From: Nannobrachium achirus
Lineage: Eukaryota; Chordata; Actinopteri; Myctophiformes; Myctophidae
Assembly (NCBI GenBank): GCA_963921795.1
Contig: OY997653.1
Location: 27,938,494 to 28,002,493, forward strand
Direction: 5' to 3'
Length of the DNA: 64,000 nucleotides
In this document: piece after piece, positions 35,040-46,797 of the stretch
Position numbering within the stretch: the first letter of the stretch is position 1
Layout of the letters: each line of letters starts with the position of its first letter
Made by a program: the position numbers and the translations under genes
Notes under the pieces: model-generated
The model's input: the letters and a program-made list of their open reading frames with translations, nothing else
What the model was told of the DNA's origin: nothing
Database searches by the model: none

Positions 35040-35850
35040 GTACCTCTAGGAGCCCCCTTCAAGCAAAAGACAAAACGCCACAGATTCCCTAAAACCATTC
35101 TCTATTGTCAAGATTTCAGTAATTATCCAGACAAAAAAAAGAAAGAAAAGGAAAATGTTTCTCAGACTTCTGCGTCGTTATAATTGATGCTTTTAAACCA
35201 ACCGAGAGCAGGATCCAGAGGGGACTTTAAGCCACTCTTAAAGGCTTATTTCCCCGCAGTCTCCACTAATGGGGGCCGCCATTTGCCTAAAGTCACAGGC
35301 TGCTAGTCAAATCACCATATGAATGGTGGCTATTGTAACCGCCGCCTTTAGCTCTATAACATTCAATCATCACTTCAGCACTGAGGATGAGTGCAGGGAT
35401 TAATGATAGAAAGCACAGAGGCTCTATTTTTCAGCAATAGCTACGTTTCCAGGTCGAACCTGCTGAGCAACGCCGCAGTACCTCGGGTGGCCAGGGGAGG
35501 TCAGTGCAGCCTTCCTTCCGAGCACCACGGTGCAGGCTATACCAGGGAGGCAAGTTGAACCCTGGAGTAACTTGCAGTCAGAGCACAGAGGGGAGCGGAC
35601 TGCAGTTGGTGCCCAGGGTCTATCCGGAGCCGCACTGCATCAAACACATGCTGGGTAATTGCTAATAATAAGAGAGAGAGCAGTCTTGGCCGGGCCGTAT
35701 GACGTGGCCCGGTGGTGGATTTACGGCCCCACCCTGACCGTGGGCGGCACTGCATCATATAATTCATTCCGGGAAAACTGTCAGCAAGTGTCAAGATGCT
35801 CAGAACATAAATTTCCCCCAAATACTGTGGCAACTGGCAAGCTTATATCA
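35040..35850. other. Single-copy sequence, possible conserved non-coding DNA
   Basis: No repeat homology elsewhere in the window, balanced composition, few stop-free frames, and AT-core strings such as ATTAATGATAG and TATAATTGATG. Exon signals are absent. Candidate enhancer-type sequence on texture alone. Confidence 0.3.
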
Positions 35851-35855
35851 CTGTG

Positions 35856-36288
35856 CAGGGACGTGCAGAGGATGTTAGAGAGGCAGGGGCTGACATTTCT
35901 AAAAGGGCCTTTTTGGTGGGAATATAGGAAATAGCAGACCTCCAAGCTCACAACGCTGTGAGCTTGGAGGTCGGCTATTTTCAGTGCTTGATACCACACT
36001 GAACTAAGCATTATCAAGTCAATACTGGAGATGTGGCGTAACGGCATGGCATTTCTACACATAGAGGGCAATTCTTTCAACATAAGATGCTGCTTTCAAG
36101 TTCAGGAGAGTTTGGACAAGGCAATTCTCTTGATTGTTGCCTTAAGGTTATGGTATGGAAAGAGGGCATTTGCTTTTCTTTCACCATAGTAAAAACTGCT
36201 TTCATGGTCTGGACTGGGGCACTTTTTACAGACGGGTAAAAGGGCAGGGGCTCAAGCCCCCTTTGATGTCTGTGCGTGCACATGCCTG
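35856..36288 (+). mobile_element. Family G hAT-like MITE G2
   Basis: The ends are CAGGGACGTGCAGAG and TGCACATGCCTG; no clear 8-bp TSD. The hairpin at about 35926-35985 has arms GCAGACCTCCAAGCTCACA and complement, so the G-family variant arm CTCCAAGC is kept on both sides. Confidence 0.8.
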
Positions 36289-36379
36289 GAGACAGAGATA
36301 AGAGAGCCTGATGGAGAGAGGAGGAGAAGAGACTGAGGGAGAAATAGAGACAGACAGACAGAAATGCACATCACAATGA

Positions 36380-36510
36380 CTACTTTTACTGTTGGTACTT
36401 TAAGTACATTTTGATGCCGATACCTTTGTACTTTTTGAATACAGGACTTCTTCTACTTGTAACAGAGTTTATCAACACTGATTGATACTTTTACTTCCAT
36501 CACTGGTTAT
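36380..36510. mobile_element. Family F terminal relic
   Basis: TTTAAGTACATTTTGATGCC through TTTACTTCCATCACTG matches the right part of F elements. The left end is missing, and a TTAA element abuts it. Confidence 0.65.
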
Positions 36511-36513
36511 TAA

Positions 36514-36778
36514 AGGAGTAGTTCAACCCCAAAATTACTTTTTTTCTATTGATTACTCACGTAATGGAGATTTGAGTTCAATAATATTTTTTTGCATTTG
36601 TCGCATTCCTAATACAAAAAGTTGATTATAGTAAATTTACCCCCATTGATTCCGAATGGAGACCCAAATGCCTTTGGATCCACATCCGGAATCAATGGGG
36701 TTACATTTATCGTAATCAAATTATTGTCTTAGGAATGCGACAAAAAATATATAATTTTGGGGAACAACAATAACTCCT
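36514..36778. mobile_element. Family Q TTAA-target MITE
   Basis: It is flanked by TTAA (36510-36513, 36779-36782). The termini AGGAGTAGTTCAACCCC and complement are imperfect inverted repeats, and the interior is itself partly palindromic (CCCCATTGATTCCGAATGG / CCGGAATCAATGGGG). Confidence 0.75.
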
Positions 36779-36782
36779 TTAA

Positions 36783-37600
36783 CCTGTTAAATTGGCAGCA
36801 CAGACGCACACACACAGGTACACACACACACGCTCACACACAGACACGCACACGCACGCACGCACGCACGCACGCAATGTCAGCAGTTCTCATCCTTTTC
36901 TGGCCCATCTGCCACTTAACAGCTAAGTGGTCAGATGGGTGGGCCATAGCGAGCATTTTCAGAGCATGTTTTTTTAACGACCAATCAACTGAATGTGTTG
37001 CGGCTTGGATCTTTGTGTATTCTTTTATTGGCCTCACAATTACATTTCAAGGTTTTAAAGATAAAAATACCATGAAAGAATACTGTATATATCATGATAG
37101 ATGGATGATTGGATTAGATGTTATATTATTAATAAAATCTTAATGCTTTGCCAATTGCAAATGTATATGCTCACGTCCCACCAGTGGGCCCACCTTGCAG
37201 GCTGGCAAATTTAGATCCTGCTGTCAGGGCTGAGAACACCATGTATATCTGTGGAGAACACAGCGTATATTCAGCACATTATGCTCGTTTGCGTACAGAG
37301 ATGTTTGCATACAGTACAATACATGCAAAAAATACCTTATTGTTAATTTAAACACTTGTAACTGAAAGTGCTCAAACTCTCAAATGGGTTAATTCGGTTT
37401 CATTATTAAATGAACACTCGCAGTGTCCATGTTTCCGTTTGCTATGAGATGCATGTACAATGCGGTACAGTGTGTGCAGTGCTGTCTGTGGGCATGTGCC
37501 ATCGTTTCGTTTCTATTGATATAATAATCATTTGGTAATCGGTTTGGTCTAAATATTCTAATTCGTAGTGCGACTAGTGAGATTAAACTAATTGATTCGT
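36783..37600. other. No recognisable gene
   Basis: A 128-codon plus frame (36757-37143) begins in CA-rich repeat. Its rest is hydrophobic in patches but resembles nothing I can name. CACACG/CGCA tetranucleotide tracts lie at 36800-36876. Confidence 0.35.
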
Positions 37601-37611
37601 ATTAGGTGGGG

Positions 37612-37923
37612 CAGTGGTTCTCAACCTTTTCAGGCCGCGACCCCCAAAATAATCATATTTCAACCGGGGACCCCCCCACCCTGACGAGCACTAAGAGTTG
37701 AGGCATTGCATTTTGTATAACACGGTTGGTTCTATTGTGAAAATAGCGGCGTTATGAGCATGTAGATTGGCTATTTTCACAATTTCTGCCTCTAATTTGG
37801 CCAATGTTTAATATGTCACTTTAGAAATGTGCATATACCCTCTATACACTTAAACTTTATGGTGGTTTGTTTACTGTTGAGTGAGAAAACAATCAGTCCC
37901 GACCCACAGGTTGAGAACCACTG
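37612..37923. mobile_element. Family H hAT-like MITE H2
   Basis: The ends are CAGTGGTTCTCAACC and GGTTGAGAACCACTG. The flanks AGGTGGGG and ATGTGGGG give an 8-bp TSD with one mismatch. The reduced hairpin at about 37738-37780 keeps the GTGAAAATAGC/GCTATTTTCAC extension seen in H1. Confidence 0.85.
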
Positions 37924-38452
37924 ATGTGGGGAACAAAAACAATGCAACGCCTTGCCGGAACCAACCACCGGAACCACTGTTTTTCAGTTAGATTTTTTTT
38001 CCCTAAACAGGATCACATGACTAGTTTTCTCTTCCGAGGTAGAAAGTCTGGAGACGCGAGATTAGGCGTGCAACAGTTACGATGACTGTGAGGTAAAGTA
38101 AGGTAAGGTTCCACCACAAAGCTCCATCCCGAAGAATAGGGCTTGGTTAATCAGACTAATCAATTTAGTCAATTATAAAAATCGACCCGCATTCTTTCGC
38201 GTCCATTCGTTGATATATTGATCGTTCAATTAATCGGAAAAAGGAATTGATAGAATAATCAGTAAGAAAATAACTGATACAGTAGTTACGTTCCATGCTT
38301 CACGCTCCACCACGTCGACACTCATTCTTGACTGCTGCAGCTGGTAGGCACATTTCCGCACATGAAGCCAGATAAACACCACTCTGAATGCTAGAGAATA
38401 AAAGTTGAGAGAGGGACATACAAGAGGGAGAGTAAGAGAGAGAGAGAGAAAG

Positions 38453-39630
38453 CAGTGGCGTCAGTTCAGAAAAAGCTAAGGTATGGCAACATGACTGGTG
38501 TCTTGCACGCGCGCGAAGGTGCACGTGCAAGACACAGGCATGATATATTTATTTTAAGAAGAAGTACATTTAGTTTTTTTCCCCCCGTTTCTACGGTTTC
38601 TTGGGCTGGATATGGCAGCCTGGAACAGTTGTTCAAGTGCAGAGCACTTGAACATACGAGTTGTCGGTATCAAAAAGGTGGCAAAGGTTACCATGCATTT
38701 TTGAAAAGCTCTATATCTGTAGATTATATTTTGGTATGATAACCCTTTCTTAGACACAGCTAAATTGGTGTTATCAGCCGCTAGAGTTGCTGTCCCATTA
38801 ACTTTACATTACAGGGAAAAAAAAGCTAAAAATTAATCTGCTTTAAGTAGCATAAGAGGTGTCAAACTAGGGGATTTTCATGATGCTGAATCCATTGCAA
38901 GCATCTGTCTTGCACGAAAAACATTCCTGGGGCTAAAACAGCCCCCAAAAAAGTGTGAAAAGTGATGACTCATCACTTTTCATCACTAAACCATAGTCTT
39001 GTGGGACAGTTTTTAGCCCATGGAATGTTTTTTGTGCAAAACAGATGCTTGCAATGGATTCAGCATCATGAAAACCCCCTAGTTTGACCCTCATATGCTA
39101 CTTAAAGCAGATTAATTTTTTGTTTTTTTCCCCCTGTAATGTAAAGTTAATGGGACAACAAATCTAGCGGCATGATAACACCGATTTAGATGTGTCTAAG
39201 AAAGGGTTATCATACCAAAATATAATCTACAGATATAGAGCTTTTATAATGCATGGTAACCTTTGCCACCTTTTTGATACCGACAACTCGTATGGCCCAT
39301 GGACTAACTTGGCATGTTAGTAAACATGCCACAAATAACAATAATGCATGCATTGCACCTGTGCAGCTGACCTGCGGAACCTGGGAATATACCATTGTCA
39401 AAATGGGGAGAATAAAAGTGTGGAGAATATAATTAGAATACCTTGTTAAAGTGACCATTTTGTAACATTTTGCATTTGTAGTTATTTTACTGTAATTTAA
39501 CAACATAATAACCAGCACAGATAGACAAAGAGACATTAATGGATTTATACTGTATTTAAAAGTAAATTTTCCCCCCTGGACCCAGGGTATGGCAGCTGCA
39601 TACCCCTGCCATACCCAATTGACGCCCCTG
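38453..39630 (-). mobile_element. Family D hAT-like MITE D2, split by palindrome P1
   Basis: The ends CAGTGGCGTCAGTTCAG and CCAATTGACGCCCCTG are flanked by a perfect 8-bp TSD AGAGAAAG (38445-38452, 39631-39638). A 640-bp palindrome occupies 38652-39293. At the left junction the host sequence GTTCAAGTGC is followed after AGA by its inverted copy GCACTTGAAC. Confidence 0.85.
38652..39293. mobile_element. 640-bp palindrome P1 (centre GTGATGACTCATCAC)
   Basis: The two ~310-bp arms are near-perfect inverted copies meeting at about 38973. Arm landmarks are GGTATGATAACCCTTTCT, AATCTGCTTTAAGTAGCAT and ACGAAAAACATTCC. P0 (7.9 kb) shares the outer arm; P2 (43.5 kb) and P3 (41.8 kb) share only inner parts. 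No ORF. Fold-back element of unknown class. Confidence 0.8.
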
Positions 39631-40157
39631 AGAGAAAGAGACACATAAGAGCATGTGGTAGAATGTGAGCGCGGGTGTACACATCTGTAGGTATATTGAG
39701 AAAGACAGTGTGAGACAGGGAGGGAGACAGCAATTAGTGGGAGATAAAAGGCATGGCAGGGAGGGGAGGGGAGGGTAAGGCTGCCTCCTATTAGTCCAAT
39801 TAATCCAATTTATAATAAAAAAGAGAGAGAGCGAGAGAGAGAACTCAGTGCACCATATCCATTTCCCTGACAACAGCAAGCGTTTGACGGTCGTGAGGGG
39901 GGCCGCGGTAGCAGAGGGGCCTCCTGCCAGGTGGAGCTGAAAACGGCTTGCTGGCATTTCGGCCGGTCAGAGGGGGACACATTACCGCTAATTCAACATG
40001 ACTTGTTCATACATATGTGTGTTGTGATGTTTAATGCCCTGCGTGTGCGTGCGTGCGAATCAAAGGGAATATTAATGAGGCTGTCCACTCACCAAGGACC
40101 AAGGGTGGCACACGTGCGTGCACTGCATACCTATGATTAGCCCTGAAACATGGGAAC

Positions 40158-40647
40158 TAGAGCCCGACCGATGCCAATTTTTTTGACCGATGCCGATGTT
40201 TGCCAATGGTGAGTGCTAGACCACCGATTGCCGATATTTAACCGAAGTTTTGTAATAATATAAAATAATAATAAATAGCCAAAATCTCAAAAACTTCTTA
40301 CCTTCAAAACCTTTTTTTCCTTTTTTTACCAATAGCCCGGGGCCACCAGTGGTCCTTGAAGGGTTTCCAGGTGGTCCCCAGCAAAATGGAGATTTGGTAA
40401 CCAAATGGACCCTTTATAATATCTTTAACTCATGAGTGTAAAATGAAACCCAATGGAGCCTTACGGGCAACGACAATATATTCTAAGTTTTGGGTCTGAG
40501 TGGCTAAATATCATCAAATAGTGGTCTAATATTACTTGTGATGGGTACCGATACATCACAAACATAATGACTGATGCCCGATACCGACATCGGGGTCCAA
40601 AAATGACCGATATATCGGTTTGACCGATATATCGGTCGGGCTCTAGA
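40158..40647. mobile_element. hAT-like element (TAGAGCCCGACCGAT termini)
   Basis: The ends CTAGAGCCCGACCGATG and ATCGGTCGGGCTCTAG are inverted and surrounded by repeated ACCGAT/ATCGG strings, a pattern familiar from fish hAT MITEs. The 8-bp flanks match only in their last five bases (GGAAC). A short segment near 40480-40530 resembles 11990-12030. Confidence 0.75.
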
Positions 40648-40673
40648 CGGAACATGACGGAACCTCCGTGTTG

Positions 40674-40773
40674 AGAAGCCTTTTTATCCGATGTTTTTCT
40701 GTTTTCCCATGTATTTCAAGACCTTTTTTTTTTTTTTTTATCCCCGAAAAATATCTGATAAAAAGGCTTCTTA
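40674..40773. repeat. ~100-bp inverted repeat
   Basis: AGAAGCCTTTTTATC and GATAAAAAGGCTTCT bound a 60-bp spacer with a poly-T tract. It is a small MITE or fold-back immediately left of a TTAA element. Confidence 0.6.
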
Positions 40774-40777
40774 TTAA

Positions 40778-41455
40778 CTCTTTGAGTGCCAGCGCCCTCT
40801 AGGGGCCAAAGAATGCCAGCGCATCTCTCATAGGCGAGCGCTTTAGCTTCCAGGACTTCAGCTTCCAGGACCTCACGTGCTCACGTTCATGCACGGCATG
40901 GAAATGTCCCGGATGAAGATGCTAACAGAATGGCTATTCCCATTTTGTCATCTAAAAGATCATTTTTGGGCGATTTCGCCGTAAATAAACCTCGCGCCGC
41001 TTTCCTAAAACACAAAAAAGAGATATAAGCCTTTAAAGATGCGGTCTTTCATTGGATTAGGCGGAGATTGGCGATTGCGTTCGCAAATTACGGCCGGCCG
41101 GGACGTTGTTAGCTTTCGGCTAGTAGCTACAAAAATCAGGCCAGGCTTCAGAAGGCCTCTTATCATTTTATTCATTTAATTAAATAAAGCCGAACTACTT
41201 CGGGATCGGCACACTCGCGTACTCATCGGAAGCGGCGCCGAACAACGGGTGAACATTGGGGAGCTCAAAAATGTATTTTAAACCATTTTTAATGGAATAT
41301 ATCGTCGGACAGAGTAGAACGGCTAGCTGGCTAGCGGCTAGCGAGCCAGGACCACCCACGACTCTACAAGCAGCTCGGGGTAAGTGAATTAATAAAAAAA
41401 AGATTGTATTGGATTGAAATAAAGCCGAACTAGTTCGGGATCGGCACCAGATGAG
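40778..41455. mobile_element. piggyBac-like MITE (TTAA target)
   Basis: It is flanked by TTAA (40774-40777, 41456-41459). The termini CTCTTTGAGTGCC and the complement of GGCACCAGATGAG are imperfect inverted repeats. A segment with GCCGAACTACTTCGGGATCG occurs near 41188 and again near 41422. TTAA duplication is the hallmark of piggyBac; no transposase is present. Confidence 0.75.
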
Positions 41456-41792
41456 TTAAAGAACACAGAGGTTTCGGGTAATTATACAATGCTGGTCACG
41501 ATTTAGAAATGGTTGTGACTTTATAAAGCACTTTGTTTGTGAAATCTGAATGTTTGTGTAGTTTGTATGGGCTTTTGAATTCGCCTCCACCAACGCAGGT
41601 GAATCCTGACCCATGACGGTCGGACGTCATGCTATCAGCGACCGCCATGTTTCAGGGCTAACCTATGATAGGATGGTGAACTGACTCCTGCAAAGTGAGG
41701 ATGCGTTCCACATTAACCACATAAGGCTCAAATGAAACTGATCAGATCTAATGACCTCTGCCTCTAAATCCTCCAGATCTAACAGGCGAAGT

Positions 41793-42169
41793 AGTCCAGG
41801 GGCCAATACTGATACATTCACACATTGGTACCACCCAAGGTGACCGTACGTTTTTCAAATGTTTTGTCTTCCTACATGTCTCTAATTTACATTTTGGTAT
41901 GATAACCCTTTCTGAGACCCAGCTAAGAGACCCATTAACTTTAATATACAGGGGAAAAAAACTAAAAAATGATCTGCTTTAAGTCTGTATAGTAAAGTTA
42001 ATGGGACACAGACTCTAGCGACTGATAACATCAATTTAGCTGGGTCTCAGAAAGGGTTATCATACCAAAATGTAAACTAGAGAAATGTCGGAAGACAAAA
42101 ATGTAAAAAAAACGTACGGTCACCTTGGGTGGTACCAATTTGTGAATGTATCAGTATTGGCCCCTGGAC
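41793..42169. mobile_element. ~375-bp palindrome P3
   Basis: The arms (GTCCAGGGGCCAATACTG... and complement) pair over about 180 bp each. The inner portion shares GGTATGATAACCCTTTCT and CCCATTAACTTTA with P1, but the outer ~75 bp (GGTACCACCCAAGGTGACC) are unique to this copy. Confidence 0.8.
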
Positions 42170-42292
42170 TAAAGGTGGAGGAGAATAATCTTCCGGTTCA
42201 AAAAGGTGCCATGGGCATAGCTGGCACTGGTACTATAGAATGCAGTTGTGTTGTGAGCTGCTGACCGACATTGCAGTTTTTATTTATTGTAC

Positions 42293-42458
<166 letters not shown>

Positions 42459-42654
42459 CTGGACATTGCATTGACAATTGCTCGCCATATCCAGTTCCAC
42501 CGGGGAAACCAGAGACGAATGCATAATTTGCCTCACGGAAACATGCGACGTCTGAGAGGATCACAGACCCATTAATCAAGCCACTGTTCCTTTCGGACAG
42601 GACAGAGCCTAAAGAACAGGGGCAGAGTTATGTCTCATGATCAACAAAAAGGAA

Positions 42655-43176
42655 CAGGAGCGTCACAAGGGGGGGATAAGTGGGTTACTAGGGCCCAAGG
42701 TGGAGGGGCCTTAATTATGTTATACTTTACCTATTGAAAAATAGCAGATCTACAAGCTCACAGCGCGGCACCGAGTTTGTAGATCTGCTATTTTTGAAAA
42801 GCCGTGAAAATGTGTGCAAATCTTTGAATATATGTACTTTTTAAGTGAACATTTGCAACTCAAATTTGGCTTCTGGGGGGTCCCTGGAACTAAATATTTT
42901 GAGATGGGTGGCCAAAAACATATCATTTTGGGGGTCCTTCACATGAAAATATTTGAGCAAATATTTGAGCACCACTGACATAGAAACAGAAGGATTTAAA
43001 ATATTCAGACTCCACACAAATTTTCAAGATTTTTCAAAAATAGCAGATCTACAAGCTCGCAGCGTGGCACGAGTGCCGCACTGTGAGCTTGTAGACCTGC
43101 AATTTTTCAATAGTTAAAGCACATAATGTGAGTGAATCCTTGTACCCAGGGCCCAGAATTCGGTGTGACAGCCCTG
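42655..43176 (+). mobile_element. Family B hAT-like element B4
   Basis: The ends CAGGAGCGTCAC and GTGACAGCCCTG are flanked by a perfect 8-bp TSD AAAAGGAA (42647-42654, 43177-43184), supporting hAT membership of family B. Hairpins lie at about 42736-42795 and 43036-43115. The flank pattern CTATTGAAAAA before the first hairpin equals the complement of the flank after the second. Confidence 0.85.
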
Positions 43177-43498
43177 AAAAGGAATGTCCATACCCATAAA
43201 TCATTTTTGTTCCCCAGGACCTGGAGTAGCCTACTTGGTTAATGGATCCTCAACCACTGCTACATGCACCCTCTTCCGGGGATGGCTAGTACAAAGCCCT
43301 CCAGCGTCCACCAGTAACCAGTACTATAAGAGTAACAGAATGTTCAATGCTGATCTGACAATTGGATTCTATGCTACAAGGCATTTGACAGCATGACACG
43401 ACATAACGTTGATGAGCCTGATTGTCAGCGACGACAAGACTGCCTACAGGGACGAGGTCAGATCACTGACACTGTGGTGTCGTGAGAACATCCTTACT

Positions 43499-44159
43499 AG
43501 TCCAGGCGTTTCGGGCAGTATTTTGATGGAATCGTGCACTTTATGAAAGAAGCATGAAATGTGGCACACAGTTAGAACATGCCATATGGAACATTTTTGG
43601 CTATAGGGGCATCGCAGATTTGTCTTGGGAAACTTGTGGGAGCCAATCAAAGTTGGTCTCTCATAGACTTTACTATAGAGTACAATAATACAAAAAATAA
43701 ATATGCTTTAAGTAGCATGTGAGGGGTCAAACTAGGTGTTTTTAGGGATTCTGAATCCAATGCAAACATTTATTTTGCAGGAAAAACATTCCTTGGGCTA
43801 AAAACGGACCCCATAAAACTATGGTTTAGTGATGAGTCATCACTTTTCAAAGTTTTGTGGCGGCCGTTTCTCGGAAAGGAATGTTTTTCGTGCAAAACAT
43901 ATGCTTGCATTGGATTCAGAATCCCGAAAAACACCTAGTTTGACCCCTCACATGCTACTTAAAGCATATTTATTTTTTGTATTATTTTACTCTATAGTAA
44001 AGTCAATGAGAGAAACTTTGATTGGCTCCCACAAGTTTCCCAAGACAAATCTGCGATGCCCCTATAGCCAAAAATGTTCCATATGGCATGTTCTAACTGT
44101 GTGCCAAATTTCATGCTTCTTTCATAAAGTGCACGATTTTTGCCTGAAACGCTCTGACT
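43499..44159. mobile_element. 660-bp palindrome P2
   Basis: The arms are near-perfect inverted copies meeting at GATGAGTCATC (about 43836). The inner ~190 bp of each arm match P1 (AAAACATTCC, TTTGACCCCTCACATGCTAC). The outer ~140 bp (CGTGCACTTTATGAAAG, TGCGATGCCCCTATAGCC) are not in P1 or P3. Confidence 0.8.
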
Positions 44160-44344
44160 ATACCCTCAAGTACATCAAGAAGAACAAGCAGCATGCCTGC
44201 GGTGAAAACAAAAGGGCCCAACAACGTCTGTAGTACAGCCTTCAGCTGGCTTAATGAATTCAGCGTGATGAGCACCCGCATCCTCATAAGAGGCTCTGAG
44301 GGATGGGTTCCATGCAAGGTCATCTCTTGGTGTCCACTCTACAG

Positions 44345-44900
44345 CAGGGGTTTTCAAAGTGGGTGACGGGGCATCCAGGGGTGCCGTGACGGCAGTCCAG
44401 GGGTGCCGTGAGATCATTTGATAATATTTGGAATTTATTTGGACACTTGAAAAAATATTTAGTATCATTTTAAACTTGAAATACAATGTTATTTTCAGTC
44501 AAAATGGCTATTATCGCAACGTTTTCCTCGCAACATAATCACTAAAATAGCGTCACTGTCAGGCAGAAACCTCTGTTGCACAAAACTAGTGAAAACAGGC
44601 GATCTACAAGCCGATCTACAAGATCTACAAGTTCTTGTAGATCTACAAGTTCTTGTAGATCTGCTGTTTTCACTAGTTTAGCCTACATTTTATAGATGAT
44701 AAATACAAAACGAACGGTTTTGGACATACAAGGTTTCCACCCGACAAAAGGTGCTGGGAGTGAAAATTATAATGTAGGGGTGCCTCGGATTAAAAAAATA
44801 ATAATAAAGAAATTATAATGTAGGGGTGCCTCGGATTAAAAAAAGAAATAATAAAAAAATGTATGGGGTGCCCTGAGACAAAAAGGTTTGGGAACCCCTG
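44345..44900 (-). mobile_element. Family R hAT-like element R2 carrying A6
   Basis: The ends CAGGGGTTTTCAAAG and GGTTTGGGAACCCCTG are flanked by a perfect 8-bp TSD CTCTACAG (44337-44344, 44901-44908). It contains a family A MITE (44548-44748). Near the right end TAATGTAGGGGTGCCTCGG occurs twice, and near the left CAGGGGTGCCGTGA twice. Confidence 0.85.
44548..44748 (-). mobile_element. Family A MITE A6 with iterated hairpin arms
   Basis: The hairpin (44583-44695) has GATCTACAAG repeated three times on the left side and TTGTAGATCT repeated on the right, so slippage or templated copying has amplified the arm. The stem extends into AAACTAGTGAAAACAG / CTGTTTTCACTAGTTT. Confidence 0.75.
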
Positions 44901-45372
44901 CTCTACAGTACCAACACCAGAGGGACAACTTATGGCGAACACTCATCCAATCGTAACAACATGAGACATGAGACACATTCCAAAAGCATTCGCCAGGACT
45001 GAGCTTTGTTGATGGCACAGTATTTCCATCACTGGTGGGTATAACTGGTATCAGTAACCATAACCAAATTGATTAATACAGCAATAATCCATTCATAGTC
45101 ATACTACACTGACCTTCCAGTAGGAGACTCGGAGTCGCTAGCGCCGTGACAAACAACAGAATCCCGGGCCAATTGTATTAATTGAAGCAAGCAGCAAGCT
45201 GCCAAACTGGATGCACTGTGGAGGAAAACAAACCACAGTCTCCATGGTGGTCAAGTGCTTTACCCCTGGTGCCCCAACTTGTCTGGTGTTAAAAAACTGG
45301 CATTTGACGGCAGTTGAAGGACCATTCACATCAGCACTCTCAGCAACATAAACAAGTGGATGGTGTGTAGGG

Positions 45373-45895
45373 CAGGGGCGTCAAGTGGGTATGGCAGGGG
45401 TATGCAGCTGCCATACCCTGGGTCCAGGGGGGGAAATTAAAGTTACTTTTAAATATAAATCCATGAATGTCTTTTTGCCTATCTGTTCTGGTTATTATGT
45501 TGTTAAATTACAGTAAAATAACTACAAATGCAAAATTTTACAAAATGGTCACTTTAACAAGGTATTATAATTCTATTCTCCACACTTGTATTCTCCCCAT
45601 CTTGAGAAGATGGTATCCGCAGGTCAGCTGCACAGGTGCAATGCATTATTGTTAATTGTGGCACGTTTACTAACATGCCAAGTTTAGCTGCACTTGAAAA
45701 ACCCTTCCAGGCTGCCACATCCAGCCCAAGAAACCGTAGAAACGGGGGAAATTAAATGTACTTCTTAAAATAAATGTATCATGCCTGTTGCTAAGGTATG
45801 GCAGCATGACTGGTGTCTTGCGCGCGCGCGAAGGCGCGCGTGCAAGACACCAGTCATGTTGCCATACCTTAGCTTTTTCTGAACTGACGCCACTG
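45373..45895 (+). mobile_element. Family D hAT-like MITE D3
   Basis: This is the most complete family member, with a perfect 8-bp TSD GTGTAGGG (45365-45372, 45896-45903). The subterminal hairpin (about 45793-45872) has arms AAGGTATGGCAGCATGACTG and complement, with an alternating GCGCGC tip. Confidence 0.9.
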
Positions 45896-45903
45896 GTGTA
45901 GGG

Positions 45904-46790
45904 TACAAATCCCAAAACAAAAGTGCCTCTTCAGCAAGGCTCTGGCCCGGATGCTGTGCGGCTTGACTGATGGATAATAATCATACCGTTACATATACTG
46001 TGTGTGGAGTGAGTTTGATTTTTCATGAAGCTGAGTGCTTTACGGTGGCATCCTGTCAGAGGGGCACTGCTAATCTTCTAGTTATCGATCCACCAGTAAC
46101 AGCCAGTGTAAATGTCTACTATATGGACAGGAGATGGGCGACAGGATTTCATGAGCAGAGCTGACAGTTCTGCCAAGAGCCCATGAGCTGCGTAATGGAC
46201 AGTGCAAGAGACTGATGCAACCCGAGGACAAGACTAGGGACCCTATTTCCGTCCATGCCTTACCCCTATCCCTAAACTATTTGGCCATTTTCTTACTATT
46301 TTGAAAAACATTTTAGAATATTTCAAATGGCTGATCTACAAGCTCACAACATGTTGATGTAGATTGGCTATTTGTATTTTTTGTATTTTTTTATTTTGTT
46401 TTATGTTTTTCAAAATAGTAAAAAAGGCAAAGAAGTTTAGAGATAAAAATATAACTCTAGGTGTATTGTGTACAAAATGTCATCTGTTACATTCCACATT
46501 CTTTAGCTGCATCATATAATTAACTGCTGCATGAAGAAGTAATATGATGATTCATAAAACAGGCTATATCATACAGTAAAATACAGTATACTAGACCGGT
46601 GTCCGGCCTACTTGGGAACCACGTGAGTTGGGAATTATGTAAATTGGGAATGATGTATGTTAATTCATTGTAACCTGTTGTCCGAGTATACTCGCGGAGT
46701 GTGTGGTACCAGTTACAAAAATGGGCACCGGCGTACTCAGAGCGATGCAGGTTGAGAATGAATCCCCCTCTCCTTTATGGTAAAACACTC
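45904..46790. other. Largely single-copy sequence with one small hairpin
   Basis: At about 46325-46372 AAATGGCTGATCTACAAGCT and TGTAGATTGGCTATTTG form a reduced hairpin with TTTTCAAAATAGTAAAAAAG-like sequence outside it, similar to 33.62-33.66 kb. No gene signals elsewhere. Confidence 0.45.
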
Positions 46791-46797
46791 TGTAGCA

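Noticed and set aside
36757-37143. A 128-codon ORF with hydrophobic stretches as a possible membrane protein
   Set aside because: It starts in CA repeat, has no family resemblance, and no splice or promoter context.
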